DNA of 64,000 bases from Capitella teleta (Eukaryota > Annelida > Polychaeta > Capitellidae), in NCBI GenBank assembly GCA_000328365.1, contig KB294417.1, forward strand, positions 23,621 to 87,620. The letters run 5' to 3'. The notes under the pieces were generated by a model. It saw only the letters and a program-made list of their open reading frames with translations. It searched no databases and was not told where the DNA came from. Below, one piece after another: positions 1 to 11,700 of this stretch (positions are counted from its first letter, which is position 1; each line of letters opens with the position of its first letter). The translations under genes and the position numbers were made by a program.

Positions 1-225
1 TCTCTCAGATTGATGGCTTTAAATGGAGCTGGTGTGTTGGGGCTCTCCCTCATTTCCTCAATCGTTGCACTATGTGCGGCAATCATTGAAGCCAATCAGG
101 GAACTCCCATCTATAGATTACTGTTAGAATTCTTGAGTGGATCCAATTGCTCTGTTTACTCAACAACCTGTAATGCTCTCTCTCTGAGTCTCTCTCTCTT
201 TCTCTCTGATTACCGGTATAAAAGA
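1..225. other. Left-edge spacer with CT-rich microsatellite
   Basis: No gene is supported here. A CT/CTTT-rich simple repeat lies at about 175-208. The stretch at 10-170 reads as a hydrophobic open frame on the + strand, but it runs into the simple repeat and resembles no family I recognise. Confidence 0.4.
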
Positions 226-1038
226 CCGCATTGTCTTGGTTGTACGCGCAGTGCGCTACGGCAGAGGCTGAGAGCATGTCAGCTTCACTGTATGTAGACG
301 CACATTCCACAAAAATCACTTACGAAGCGCGTCGGTGCGTGGCCCATATTTAAATAATGCTTAAAACAACAGGCTGCATAGCCAGAAGAACCTGCCGTCA
401 GTTCAATTAAAGATAGGCCTACTCTATGCTTAGTACATTTATTCTGTTTACAGCATTAGATTGAGTGATACCAGCCATTAATATGGTAGCTCATAAGAAG
501 CGACCTACATAATAATTATGGTTATGCATGGCTGTGCATGCTCTGATTTAAGGCTGCGCATGGATTACGTTCTCTTACACTGCTGCTAATTGATTTAATG
601 TTCATCTATAGAGATTGTTTGAAGCAGCCTCTTAAAGTCTAAGTCTTAGTTTGTACATTTCCAAAGCATTGTTGCTGGTAGTATACAATGTAGTGCATTG
701 TGTCTTATGGGCTCATAATCTTCACTCATGCAGTTGGGGAAAAAAATTCTTGCGCTGATAAGGAGTTTGACTCGTGAAATCGACAAGCAGCGAGCTGTCT
801 GTATATAACATGTCTTTTATAATTTTTCCTGAATCCAGTCAAAACAACTTGTTCAAAACTGAGATTGCTGACACTGCCTGTAACAGATATAGTGAGATGT
901 CAGCACAGAGCTTGCTGCTATAAATAGTATTAAATACATTGGCGCTGGTGGGCGTGTACATAAATCAATCAATTTCTGGTTTGAGAAAGGTCGAATGCGC
1001 GTTTAATTAGGAGGATGCTTATAACGAAGACAATACAA
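226..1038 (-). mobile_element. TA-flanked MITE, copy A (uninterrupted)
   Basis: This 0.8-kb non-coding element is the near-identical reverse complement of the outer element at 16934-18917, about 95% by eye over most of its length. Its ends are imperfect inverted repeats: ATTGTCTTGGTTGTA at the left, and the reverse complement of TTGTATTGTCTTCG at the right. The right end abuts a TA dinucleotide at 1039-1040. The last few bases at the left have decayed. TA target duplication and short terminal repeats are known features of Tc1/mariner-type MITEs. No transposase frame is present. It carries neither of the two insertions seen in the other copy, so it shows both empty sites. Confidence 0.8.
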
Positions 1039-2391
1039 TACTTATTATTGGTCAATTTTGTGCAATAGCCGAGTAATACTTATCGAATACAGAGTCTATA
1101 GATTACTAGAAAGCTAAAATAAAATACATGCTAGTCTAGATAAGAGGCTACTGTAACTATAAATGATAATTATTTTGGGATACATAGTTCGGGGTAAGAG
1201 AAGAGAGCATTTCTGGAAAATATATTGCAACATTGAAATTTCCTATATATACCGTGAATAGGCTCATGAATCACACTATACATTATTCCTGCTCAAGGCA
1301 ATCCCTCAAGCCAATCAGGTTGTAAGAATCAGATCAGGTTTTTGTAGTTGATAAAGGTGTAATTTCAATATTGAAAAGCACTAGAACGACCCTACGGAAA
1401 TCTGTCCATAACCATGTACAATGCCATGTACAGTGCTTATCCATGTGCAATAGGGGGAATTAATGAACGTTGCATGCAGTCTCGGGTATCTAGTGTGACT
1501 CCCTGCAGAGTATTGATTCCTCTTGTTTATGTCATAATCAGCCCTAGCTCCCTGCACGTCCATCGCCCTGAACGCCCTAATTGTATGCTCATCCTGTGTC
1601 ACTTGACTCCGCACATGTAGTCCTTCGATACAAGTCAGTTATGACCTGATTTTGCTTGCGTGATTTGTGTGCACCTATATAATTGCAATCTCGGGAGTTC
1701 AAGCAAGTGCTTCGATGAAATCAATTCTGGGTTTGATCGTAAACTTTTTCATTCAATCGACACCGAATCGCAGCATGTCACAAAGGATGTGCTGACATAA
1801 AATCATAAGAATCTCATTGGGTGTTTTATCTTAGTGGATGAATCTTTCATTGTGTTGCTCAGCGTTGCTTAGCAGTGGTTTTATTGATTGCGATGGTCCG
1901 TTTCATTGCCATGCCAACCGACCATCCCTTCATTTTCTTCCTCCATATTTACTCATTCATTTCTTGTACATTTTCCCCTCTGTTAACTCAAGATCTATAT
2001 AATATAGCATAAAAGCCCGATTCTGCTCCGGTGCTGTGCTATTTGACTGCAAATCCGTCGGTGGTGCAATAGCCGTTGCCAGATCATCGAGTGCCGCATG
2101 CACTGACTAAAAGCCTGTGAGCGGAGGAGGAGACCCATTACAGCCTTCAGCTGATTTCCCTGCATCGAAGCAGGTGCTCTGTAATCAAGCAACGGTTCAC
2201 CTGTGTCGCAGAGATGCCTTCTACTTATTGATATGTGACCCAAGGCCATCCTCATCAATTACTTGTACAATCTTGTACATTTTTATTTTGCTTGTGGTGT
2301 TCTCAGAGTGACATTCATCCTGGGGTGCGGGAATTCCTCGCCAACGGAGACCGCCTCCAGTCCCGCCAAGGGCCAAAAGACCAACGGCGAC
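1039..2391. other. Spacer upstream of CYB5R4
   Basis: A/T-rich sequence with no recognisable gene. It should hold the CYB5R4 promoter and any 5' UTR exon. A good 3' splice-site signal (pyrimidine-rich run ending in TTCTCAG) lies at about 2292-2306, so the first coding exon may begin at 2307 after an untranslated exon. Confidence 0.5.
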
Positions 2392-5300
2392 ATGTCGTTC
2401 CTGTCCGCCCCCAAGACGCAGGTCAGCGTGGGTTCAAACATGGCTCCACGTGCCACGGACAGCAGTGCCACCGGAAACCCTCGCAACAAAACATCTCTCA
2501 AACCGGGAAGGTAAGTCGCATTTTGTCTCCTTCAGATGGTTTAATCACTTTCATGTGAGAAATTAGCTCAATCTGTCAAGACTGTCTTCTGTTTGATCTT
2601 CTTTTATGTAGCTTTAAACTTACATACCGTTAGCGCATCCGCTGTTTTTCATGGCAGGTGATTATTTAGCCTGCAAATCACCATACATGGCCATTTTGGT
2701 CTATGGTTGTACAGTGTAACATGCTTGCCATCATGGTTAGTTTTGAAATCAGTGACATATGACATTAACAATTGTTGATGCTTATAATTCGTAAAACGCT
2801 ATGAATTTCTTTCTGAGTTCATTATAGTTTCAATTTTTGTCCTCATTTGGTTTGTTTCCTTCTTTCTTTCTCTAATTACTTCCAAAAATTTCCTGCTCAC
2901 GTCTTTGACTGATTTCTTGCTTGTTTATGGGTTGCTTCACTCAATTGCTTATCCTCTTGGGCTCTTAAAAATTGCACGAAAAACGCATTAGCGTTCAGCA
3001 ATCCGTGAATATTGCGCTTTTAATATTGTTTCTATTTTATTATTTTCATATCCGACCTTACTTGAGATGAATCCTGAATGACTAAGATAGAAAGCACCTG
3101 AACGACTAATATTGGAAAGCATTTTGTGTTGTTGTTTTGTGCTAAATGAAGGACACCACGCAAGATGCCCGTCTGTTATTCACTTTTACCATTCTTTCCA
3201 TGAAGTTGTTCTCAGTTTAGCAAAGTTGAGCTCAATAAATCTGGATCGATTGATCTCCCTCTGTCCGTTGCATATGGACAGCATGGAATATCTGCTCAGG
3301 AGTTAATGAAGGCCTTCTTATGTACTTAGTGAGCTTGTTTCGATTATGCATGTAATGTACACCCTTACCTGTGCCCTGTAATGATTTACGGCCCTCTGCT
3401 AATGCGATTCTCCCAATGATGAATTACTAATTCCTCAGATCTTTCCTTGCAAAACCAAAGTGACAAAACCCTCAGATGCCATTCCTTCATTGTTTTCAGG
3501 TCGTTGATGGACTGGATTCGTCTCGGACAAAGTGGTCAAGACCTAACTGGTGTTGGTGGCAAAATGCAGAGAGTGACCACTGAAGAACTCGCAAAGCACA
3601 ACAAACTGACCGATGCCTGGACAGCCATCAGAGGCAGGTTGCGATGTTTTATTTTTATATTTTTATAATTTATTTATAAAGGACGGGTTTACAATATCAC
3701 TAATTATATGGAGTTTCATCCTGGTGGTGTTGACGAATTGATGCGCTGTGCTGGCATTGAAGGAACTCAGCTCTTTGATGAGGTGAATATTTTTTTTTTT
3801 TTTTTTGGTGTCATTTATGAACATGTTTCAATGTCCGCTTGCCCACAGATCCACAGATGGGTGAACTTGGAATCCATGCTTGCGAAATGTATCGTTGGTA
3901 AATATATTGGCTCTGAACCATCAGGTATAAGTAAATGTGCTCCTGGCTGTTCTGATCTGACATCTGTCTGATTTAGTCAAGGAAAGCAAGACTTCAGTCA
4001 GAACTGGGTCAGTCGTTTCTTTGAAGTCAAAAGGTTTGTTTTGCTTCTTTGCATTTTGCATTTCTGATATTTTACTGTGTTGGAATAGGCTCAGCGATTT
4101 CCCCCACCTCTTCATTGAGTCAACTGAAGCCTCCAAGTGGGAAGCCACAACCGAGGTATGATATGCAACTGAACAATATAAATGGGCAAATGCACACACA
4201 CACACGTTCACAATTGCAACATACAAAATGGGAAGGGGGAGTGGGAAGGGATTTTGATTGATTTTTCTCAGGATACCTTTTGAATGAATCCTCATATCAT
4301 CTTTAATTCATGGACTTATTCTATTCTAGATATGAATGGCTGCAGAGCAACGCTTCCATCACGATTGTGGTCTACACCAGGTGGCGACATATGCGTCAAG
4401 AAAACGTCATCATTGACAGACAAAACAAAGACCTCTGTATCACTCTGTTGATTGAGGATCATCTCTATACCCTCCATCAAGGTTTCTAACTTTTTTCTTT
4501 TTTTTTTTTTTTTTTTTTTTGTCTTATTTAACCTCGGAATTCTGAAGCAACTGAGGCTTTTGTGGTCCGAGCAGGTAAGCAGGAGTTAAGTGCTTTGCTT
4601 CGAACCTCCAGTGGCCAGCACCAAGCCCTTTCGAGGCAAGCGCGCTAACCCCTCGGCCACCACCTCTCCTACTTCATACTTTTATGTATAATGCTGATCT
4701 CTTTCATTTTTACTCAGATCTCTGTGATAATATTGACAGCATTGAGGGTGAGTTTATTTGTTGGTTTGCCTCCGATTTCATTTCATTTTTCTCTCAGTCA
4801 ACGTCAAACGTCCAAGTGGAAAAGTCGAACTCATTCTCACCAAATCAGAGCCAGGCAAACAGTGGGCGTCACTCGGTTCTCCACTCTCTAAACATCAGAC
4901 TTGGATCTCGACTGTGGAATCAGGTAAAGAGGGAAGATTGAAAAAAGTCCTTTACTTATGTACTATTAATTATTTCTATAAAAAGATGTGGTGTATCGCA
5001 AATGGAGATTAAACGAAATCACCAACATCACACATGATACAAACCTCTACAAATTTGAGCCTCCAGAGGGCACCATTATGCGTGTACCTCTTGGCCACCA
5101 TGTTCATGCACAAGCTGACGTAGCTGGGATGCAAGTATCGAGGAGTTATACAGTGGTACCACCATCCTTGGAACAACAAACGCCCAAGGGGTGCTTGTAT
5201 CTGATGGTGAAGGTCTATCCCAATGGCGCTCTGTCTTCACTCTTTGGAAAATTGAAGACAGGTTTTTATTGTTATTTTGATAATAATACCTGTGAATATA

Positions 5301-5928
5301 TCTTGATAACTTTTAGGAGATGAACTGCAGTTAAGCAACCATGAAGGAAAGTTCTTAGAGGAATCCTTGGATGACGTCCGCAGCCTAATCTTATGTGCCG
5401 CAGGGACTGGATTCACTCCAATGGCCGGCCTCATCCAACACTCGTTATTCACTCACCCAGATCCAGACAGGTGAGCTCTTGTGTGGAAACGACTTTCTCA
5501 TTTTAATCATTTTCTCTACGAACAGGAAGATTTGCTTGTTATTCTTCAACAAAACTGAGCGGGATATTTTCTGGAGAGATCAACTTGACATGTTAGCTCA
5601 GAATGTAACCAAGTTAGTGCGCAGTCTGCATTTTTGCACCTTCTCATGATGTTAATTCCAGCTTCCGAGTTGTTTACGTGTTGTCAGAACCTCATGCTAA
5701 TTGGACGGGATCAAAAGGGAGAATTCGTGAAGAGCTGTTGCAGGATGTAATTCCATCCAACGATGAGAAGCGGTTGTTCTGTGCTTGTGGACCTTCAGCT
5801 TTTACAAACCAAGCGGTCGAGTAAGCTGACCCACATGCTAGGAGATTGGTGATCATTGGGGTTATTTTTGCAGGTTTGCCAAAGGACTCGGATGCGATGA
5901 GGACAGTATACACGCGTTTGTTGGATAG
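2392..5928 (+). CDS. CYB5R4: Cytochrome b5 reductase 4 (Ncb5or), 14 coding exons
   Basis: Soluble flavohaemoprotein in which a cytochrome b5 domain is joined through a CS (p23-like) domain to a cytochrome b5 reductase. It passes electrons from NAD(P)H through FAD to haem and in mammals is linked to the ER and redox control. Exons: 2392-2510, 3500-3633, 3682-3782, 3849-3924, 3977-4033, 4089-4155, 4330-4481, 4718-4747, 4798-4923, 4986-5261, 5317-5470, 5526-5612, 5662-5820, 5874-5928. They total 1593 nt, or 530 aa. SLMDWIRL precedes the b5 domain. The haem ligands should be H97 (HPGG) and H120 (HRW). The CS domain spans about residues 185-285. The FAD motif RSYT is at 340-343, the nucleotide-binding GTGFTPM at 409-415, and CGP at 502-504. 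The start was chosen as the ATG nearest the conserved region in a fair context; the frame is open upstream to 2263. Intron 2 (3634-3681) must be spliced as GC-AG to keep frame. Intron 7 contains a SINE. Confidence 0.95.
4490..4677 (-). mobile_element. tRNA-derived SINE in CYB5R4 intron 7
   Basis: Read on the minus strand, a tRNA-like head carries an A-box (TGGCCGAGGGGTTAGCGC, about 4642-4659) and a B-box (GGTTCGAAGC, 4597-4606). An unrelated body follows, and then a poly(A) tail seen as the T tract at about 4495-4520. Spacing of the two boxes fits a type-2 tRNA (Leu/Ser-like) ancestor. The lack of a proper acceptor stem and the A tail mark it as a SINE and not a tRNA gene. Degraded relatives are seen near 46850 and 48935-49080. 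Confidence 0.75.
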
Positions 5929-6154
5929 AAAATTATGTTTTGTTTTGCAATTTAAGCAAATTGTTATTCATCTACAATGTACGTTGTTGAAAGTTTTTCA
6001 AGAATTTTCTCAAATCTAATCTTCATGTTTTAGGACAATTATGTATTAAGTACATGAGTGTTAGTGATTGCTGCCCCTTTGCACAATATCGACTCATCTC
6101 TTGTATGATGGAGATTTGATCTGCTGCAAATTTTTTTCCAACAATTTTCTTGCC

Positions 6155-6160
6155 AATAAA
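6155..6160 (+). terminator. Poly(A) signal of CYB5R4
   Basis: AATAAA lies 226 nt after the CYB5R4 stop codon. It is the only good hexamer before the convergent E4F1 gene. Confidence 0.65.
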
Positions 6161-6197
6161 ATTGAGATTTTTCATACACGAATCAGACGGCTTATTG

Positions 6198-6203
6198 TTT
6201 ATT
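6198..6203 (-). terminator. Poly(A) signal of E4F1
   Basis: AATAAA on the minus strand, 39 nt past the E4F1 stop. It is 37 nt from the opposing CYB5R4 signal, so the two 3' ends nearly meet or overlap. Confidence 0.65.
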
Positions 6204-6241
6204 CAATAGCAGATGCAGCACATGTAATGAAAATTGATAAT

Positions 6242-9189
6242 TCATGCAACATTTGACTCCTGTTTGATGTTCCCCTCTGTTGCCTCTTCATCCACTGCAA
6301 CCACAGTGTACTCCACTTGACCATCCTGATCGAGAACATTGCTATCAGCGCTCTCTGCTTGACCATCATCCTCCTGCATGACCAACTTCATCTGTCCATC
6401 AGTGCCTGATTCGACCAGCAAGTACTGCACGCCTTGATTGCCATTCGCACTGACCAGCTGACCCTGGTCATCCACATAATGTACAGAGCCTTGCAGCACT
6501 GATTCATGGCTGATGCCTTCTTGCACCATGATGACATTGTTCTCCTGAGGGATGTCTCCCTCTGACACAAGTGTCACATACTGGTCTTTGTCCTCATTCT
6601 GCACAATATACTGCTGTGTGTCAGCCACCATTGATGAGAACTCAGCCAGAAGCGAAGGAGTCTCTTGCGGCTGCTGTTGCTGCTGCAGCTGGTCCTCTGC
6701 CAGCTGCTCAGTTGTCTTGTGTGTGCATGGAACTTTAGCCTTCATGTGCCGGTTCAGAGTGCCGTGTTCAGAGAAGCAGCGACCACATCGCTTACAAGCA
6801 AACGGCTTCTCTCCTGTATGCGTTCGTTGATGTCTCTCCAACGAGCTTTTCTCCCTGAATGCTTTGTGACAAACACTGCATTGAAATGGCATATAGTTGG
6901 TGTGCGTGCGTAGATGCACCTTGGACGCGTTGGCTGTCTTGAAGGATTTCCCGCATATGGGACAAGGGTACGGCCGCTCGCTGCTGTGCACCTTGAGGTG
7001 CTCACGCACATGAGAAATACGCTTGAAGGTCTTGCCACATTCACCACACTTGTAATGTCGTTCTTCTGAGTGAGATGTCATGTGTTTGGAGAGAGCATCT
7101 CTGATGTGGAAGGTCTTTCCACAGACCTCACATGGGAAGAGTTTTTTCTTGTCATGCGTAGTGAGCATGTGGCCTTTTAGTTGCCATTTGGTTTTATAGA
7201 AAGTGCTGCACTCTCCGCATTGGAAGAACGTCTGAGTCTCTTCGGGGGCATTCAATGATTCCGTCTGTTTATTCAGAATGAGAAACTGCTGCAAGGCTCG
7301 ATTCACATCACCAAACGCATTGTCCATATCATCAGCAGCTTTGTCGTGGTCAATGTCAGGAGAAACAGCCAGCAGCGGCACCATGTTCATTTCAGAGGCC
7401 ACGCCCACTTCAGAGGGGTGACTGACCAGCAGATGCTCAGCCAGTTGGAAGGGGAGAGGCAGGACGCTCTCACACAGACAACACTTGAGGGGGCCCAGAC
7501 CAAAGTGACTGACCAGGTGCTCCTGCAACACACTCAAGTCAGCGAATTTCATCTCACAAATGATGCATGCAGAACTCGAATGCAGATCCACAGAATGTGC
7601 ATTAATATCTTGTGCATTCTCAGTAACCACTCCCTCCATGGGGACAGACTCCTCCGCCCCTACCACCTGCTCCATTACGTACGTCACCATGTTTCCGTCA
7701 ATCTGGTCGGCTGTGATAACTTTATTTGATTGTTCTTCAATAGAGTCCATTTCAGCAATTTCTTCTTCACCAGTGGTGGCTTTGTCAGGAGCAGCATCCT
7801 CACCAGTGGCATGGTCTCCCTTCCCATTGCCTTCTTCCTTCTCTCTCCCTACCAACTTAACACTTTCCCCATCTGCGTTAACCTGCAGTGGTTTCTTCTT
7901 CCCATAGCACGGATAATCACCATCGCTTTTATTAGTGCAAGGTGTCCGTGATTTCCAATGCCGCGTTAGAGCTCCTGATTCAGCAAAGCTCATTCCGCAC
8001 TTGTCGCATTTGTACGGCCGTTCTCCAGTGTGTCTGCGCATGTGTCTCTTCAGGGAGCCTTTAGTTTTGAAGCTGAACGGACATCCCTTCCATTTACAAG
8101 AGAAGAGATTGTTCTCCACGTGCAGTGTCATGTGAGCCCTCAGGGTGTATTGGTCTTTGTAGAATCGTTTGCATATTGTGCATTGAGCGGTTTTCTGTAA
8201 GATGATGCAGTCCTTCTTGCTCTGTGAATTCCTCTTCCATGCAGTGTACGTGAACGCAGGATCATCAGCAGATTCCTCTGGTGCATCTGCAGCTCCTGCA
8301 TCTTCCTCCACCTCCTCCTCATCACTGTCTCCTCCTCTGTGGTGGTCACGACTCACGTGGTTCCTCAGGGCAGCCGAACGACCAAAGGAACGCTGGCAAA
8401 TCTCACAGTTGTAGCGCCCTTCTTCAGCAGGAGGAACCAGAGCAGGTTTCTTCAGCTTACTGCCCTTTTTGCGGCCTCTTTTGCTTGGCCCTGTTGTCTG
8501 TGGTCGGGTCTTTTCCTCCGCTGCCTCCCTTTTAACAATTTTTGGGATGAGGAGGCGGCGTTGTTTCGTGTACTGCACTTTGCAGTTGTCATTAGAGAGT
8601 TTGTGTCGCACATAATCTTCCAAGCACGTGAAAACTATCTGGCAGGCAGCACAAGTATGTGTATCAACCGGATCAGCTTCAACTGCAGCATTTTCTTCTT
8701 CTATGTTCTCCTCCTCCACACATTGGTTTCTGGACACAAGTGTTTCTGAGTTAGTGGCCCCATTTTCAGTCGAATCTAACAAAAGGGATATAAATTCCTG
8801 ATGCTCTGTGGCCTGCAATTGGAAAATATGATAAATTATTTGATTTTGCACTCACCCAGAGTTACCACTTGCTAAATATTATGTAGGAGCATCTACAGTA
8901 GAATAGCCTTCCTCTCAGTGGGCGGCAATAATCATAACGTAATTATATTGCTTTATGATTATTCATCACTTGAAATCAAATCATATCATAACGCACTCGA
9001 TTCATTCTGAGGGAAAGACCTTCCTCGAGGGATTGCCAAGTAATCTAGTAAAATAACTATAACCCATTATGTTTAAAAGCAGCAGTAGATACAGAAATCA
9101 AAATATCAGCTCACCTGATTCGAAGTTAAAGCGGCATTCTGTATCGTAACGACACTACCGTCAGAAGGTCCGTCGTGTTTGTCCATCAT
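6242..9189 (-). CDS. E4F1: E4F transcription factor 1 homologue, 13 C2H2 fingers
   Basis: Nuclear DNA-binding regulator; in mammals E4F1 acts in cell-cycle control, p53 ubiquitylation and mitochondrial gene expression. Exons: 9189-9115 (25 codons, starting MMDKHDG) and 8812-6242, 881 aa in total. The long open frame extends to 8851, but its first 13 codons are intron that ends in a TTGCAG acceptor. Finger layout follows E4F1: an isolated N-terminal finger (about 79-102, CAACQIVF with LEDYVRH), one at about 157, three at about 230-316 ending in the atypical C2HC finger ALTRHWKSRTPC, a degenerate pair at about 442-482, and six in a row at about 556-716 ending EHGTLNRHMKAKVPC. After them comes EFSSMVADTQQYIVQ, a block I recognise from vertebrate E4F1. 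A short Q run (about 725) and acidic tracts lie outside the fingers. An NRF1-like site sits just upstream of the start. Confidence 0.93.
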
Positions 9190-9201
9190 CGACACTTAAA
9201 T

Positions 9202-9213
9202 TGCGCATGCGTG
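9202..9213. promoter_or_regulatory. NRF1-like site in E4F1 promoter
   Basis: TGCGCATGCGTG differs little from the NRF1 consensus YGCGCAYGCGCR and lies 13-24 nt upstream of the E4F1 start codon, where TATA-less housekeeping promoters often carry it. Function is inferred from motif and position only. Confidence 0.5.
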
Positions 9214-11700
9214 AATGAACAAAATAGTTATAGCTTGACCATATTTGTGGGGGTTTGTTTTCGCGGGTTTTTGGTAGAACTATCTTACGTATAAATACTA
9301 GTAGATAAACGTATATACATGCATGTCCATTCACCCATTGCTGGGCAAAATGAACATAATTATGTATGAAACAACAAATAGAAATAAAATTATCTCTTTC
9401 CAGCTGTAAGGCTGTCTTTACAGTAACAATAAAGATCACCGCATGGCGGTTCCAAAGATTGATACAATGTACATAGCTATAATTATTACACTTGCATACA
9501 TTGTATGTTTGTCTCTTTGTTAATTTTCTTGTTCTTTTTCTTTTCACATTAGTTTAAATATTTCGTACGAATATCGGGGGTACAGTTTATTACTAAATTA
9601 TTATTATCACTATATCTATATATATACCGGTATAATTTTTTTTTTTTTTTTTTTTTTTATCTGAATCCTATCCGATTTCAGCCATTATTCCACAGTTTCC
9701 ACAGTGAAGGGGACGGAGCAAAAATACAATGCAAAGTGCATCATAACTAAAGCTTTGATTTTTTCCTGTATCGGTCGTTCTTACTTGAACTCTGGTCAGT
9801 ACCTGCATCAGTTTGCAATAATTTGCCACACAATTAAATGAGTAATAACTACATCGCAGCTGATATATGAACCTTACAAAGAGTGCAAATTCACACGACT
9901 TCAATCGTTTATTTGTAACAGAACATAGAACAATAATTCGGATTTTCGAAAGAAGAAAACTTTGAATAATATCTGGACAGCATCCAATGGAACAATATAT
10001 CAACAACCAAATATGTCGGATAACACGAAACAAACAAATCATAATTTATAATACATATACAAAGTAAAAATGGTTGGTTCATTCAATTAGTGCTCACTTT
10101 TAAGGGTTAAAAAAGAAAAAGAAAACACTCCCGGTTTTCCATAATTATCAGTAAAATGAATCGCCATTTCTTTAATTAATAAAACATTTTAAATTAATAA
10201 AATGATTTCGAGTGGTGAATGAATTTCTACAGAACATCAGATTAAACTTCAATAATCATCCTATTGAATCAGACTTTGCTCCTGCATCATAATTAATTGT
10301 CTTAATCAACAGTCAATAAGAAAGCGAACTACATGTATGTAAACAAACAAAGAAAATTCAATCAAATACGTTTCAAGCATTATGTATCCTATATTTCGAC
10401 AGCAAAAGCAACAAATAAAATGCCAGAAGAATAAATTTAAGAAAACCCTATGAAATCGAAACCAAAGTGGGCTAAAAAGACCCAAATATAATAGTTCATT
10501 CCAGATTGAGGACCTCACCCAACACCACACAAAATATACATGTATTCATAGTTAGACTCTCATCAATATCATAGATAAATATCAAAATAAATTTCTGCCA
10601 ACACAAACATGAAATAATTAGGAAGAATAGTTACATGTCAGTGGTATAACAGTAAGCTAATTCCCCTTCATTGACCAATTACAAAGAGATTAACCCATGG
10701 ATCTAAATTTTTCAGAAAATGGCAATTACTGTAGAACACTAAATTTTAGCTTCAAGATAAAATTTTCAAAACAATCAACCATCACCTAAACAGGACTATG
10801 TTTAACCCTGTGTTGAGCCAATTATTTTGATATGATGGAAATCCATTGCTAGCCAAAGGTCGCTTGCCAGCTCAAAAGAGGTAATGGAAAACACTGATGA
10901 TTATCCATCTATATACCTGTGAAGGTATATGAAAAGTCAGAACGTGAAAATAGCAATCCGAGAAATTACTCAACATGAAAAATTGCGAAATTTTAATTCT
11001 GTGAAAAAATAGTGCTCTACAGTACTCATAGATATGCATACATGTATCTGTATGGCTTGACTGAACATTTGTAAAGTGGAGAAAACATAGGCAAAAATTA
11101 ATAATCCAAGTCGAATTATGATTATTATGATAAGACAGATGAAGTACTCAAATTTGAAGGGATTTCACATAGTTTATGGTAATAATAATAAATTGATAAG
11201 ATGCATACAGTACTGCAAAAGTGAGATCCATCTCCTCTCATCTCATCATCAACATCAACAGAAAAACGTTTATGTATTATGAGTATAATCATTATTATGT
11301 AACTATAAAATAAAAGTGCCAATAACATGTCTTGGATCATAGAGGAATGTGAATATTGATAAAGCACATCTAACGGAAATAGATTGACTTACCGTACATT
11401 CAATCACTACAACACGCATGGCTTGAATGGCATTAAAAGCTTCAAATAGCAAGTCATCACATAAGAAATTCAAAGTAACACTAACACTCTGGCCAGCCAA
11501 AGAAAACACTTGTTGAAACAACAACAAAATTTTGTAAAACAAAAAAAAACAAAAAAAGACACAATAAACATGCATAAAATTATTAATTGGAAATTCAAAA
11601 TTGGAAGAAAAAATATCAATGTGATTCATATCGGATGCTTACTAACTATGCAAGACCACAGCACATTTGCCATTTAAGAAAATTATCACAACATTAATTA
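9214..11700. other. Spacer between E4F1 and the 18-finger gene
   Basis: A/T-rich, with no gene seen. It holds a T homopolymer at about 9638-9659. It should contain upstream E4F1 control sequence and the 3' UTR of the next minus-strand gene. Confidence 0.5.

Noticed and set aside
10-297. Small hydrophobic protein at the left edge
   Set aside because: The frame runs through a CT microsatellite into the MITE. No splice structure or family resemblance was seen.
2263-2391. CYB5R4 start at 2263 (MYNLVHF)
   Set aside because: The stretch spans a pyrimidine-rich run and a TTCTCAG acceptor, so it is more likely intron plus 5' UTR. The ATG at 2392 gives an N-terminus of normal length.
4597-4665. Functional tRNA-Ser/Leu gene
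   Set aside because: The A- and B-boxes are present, but no paired acceptor stem could be drawn, and a body with a poly(A) tail follows. It is a SINE.
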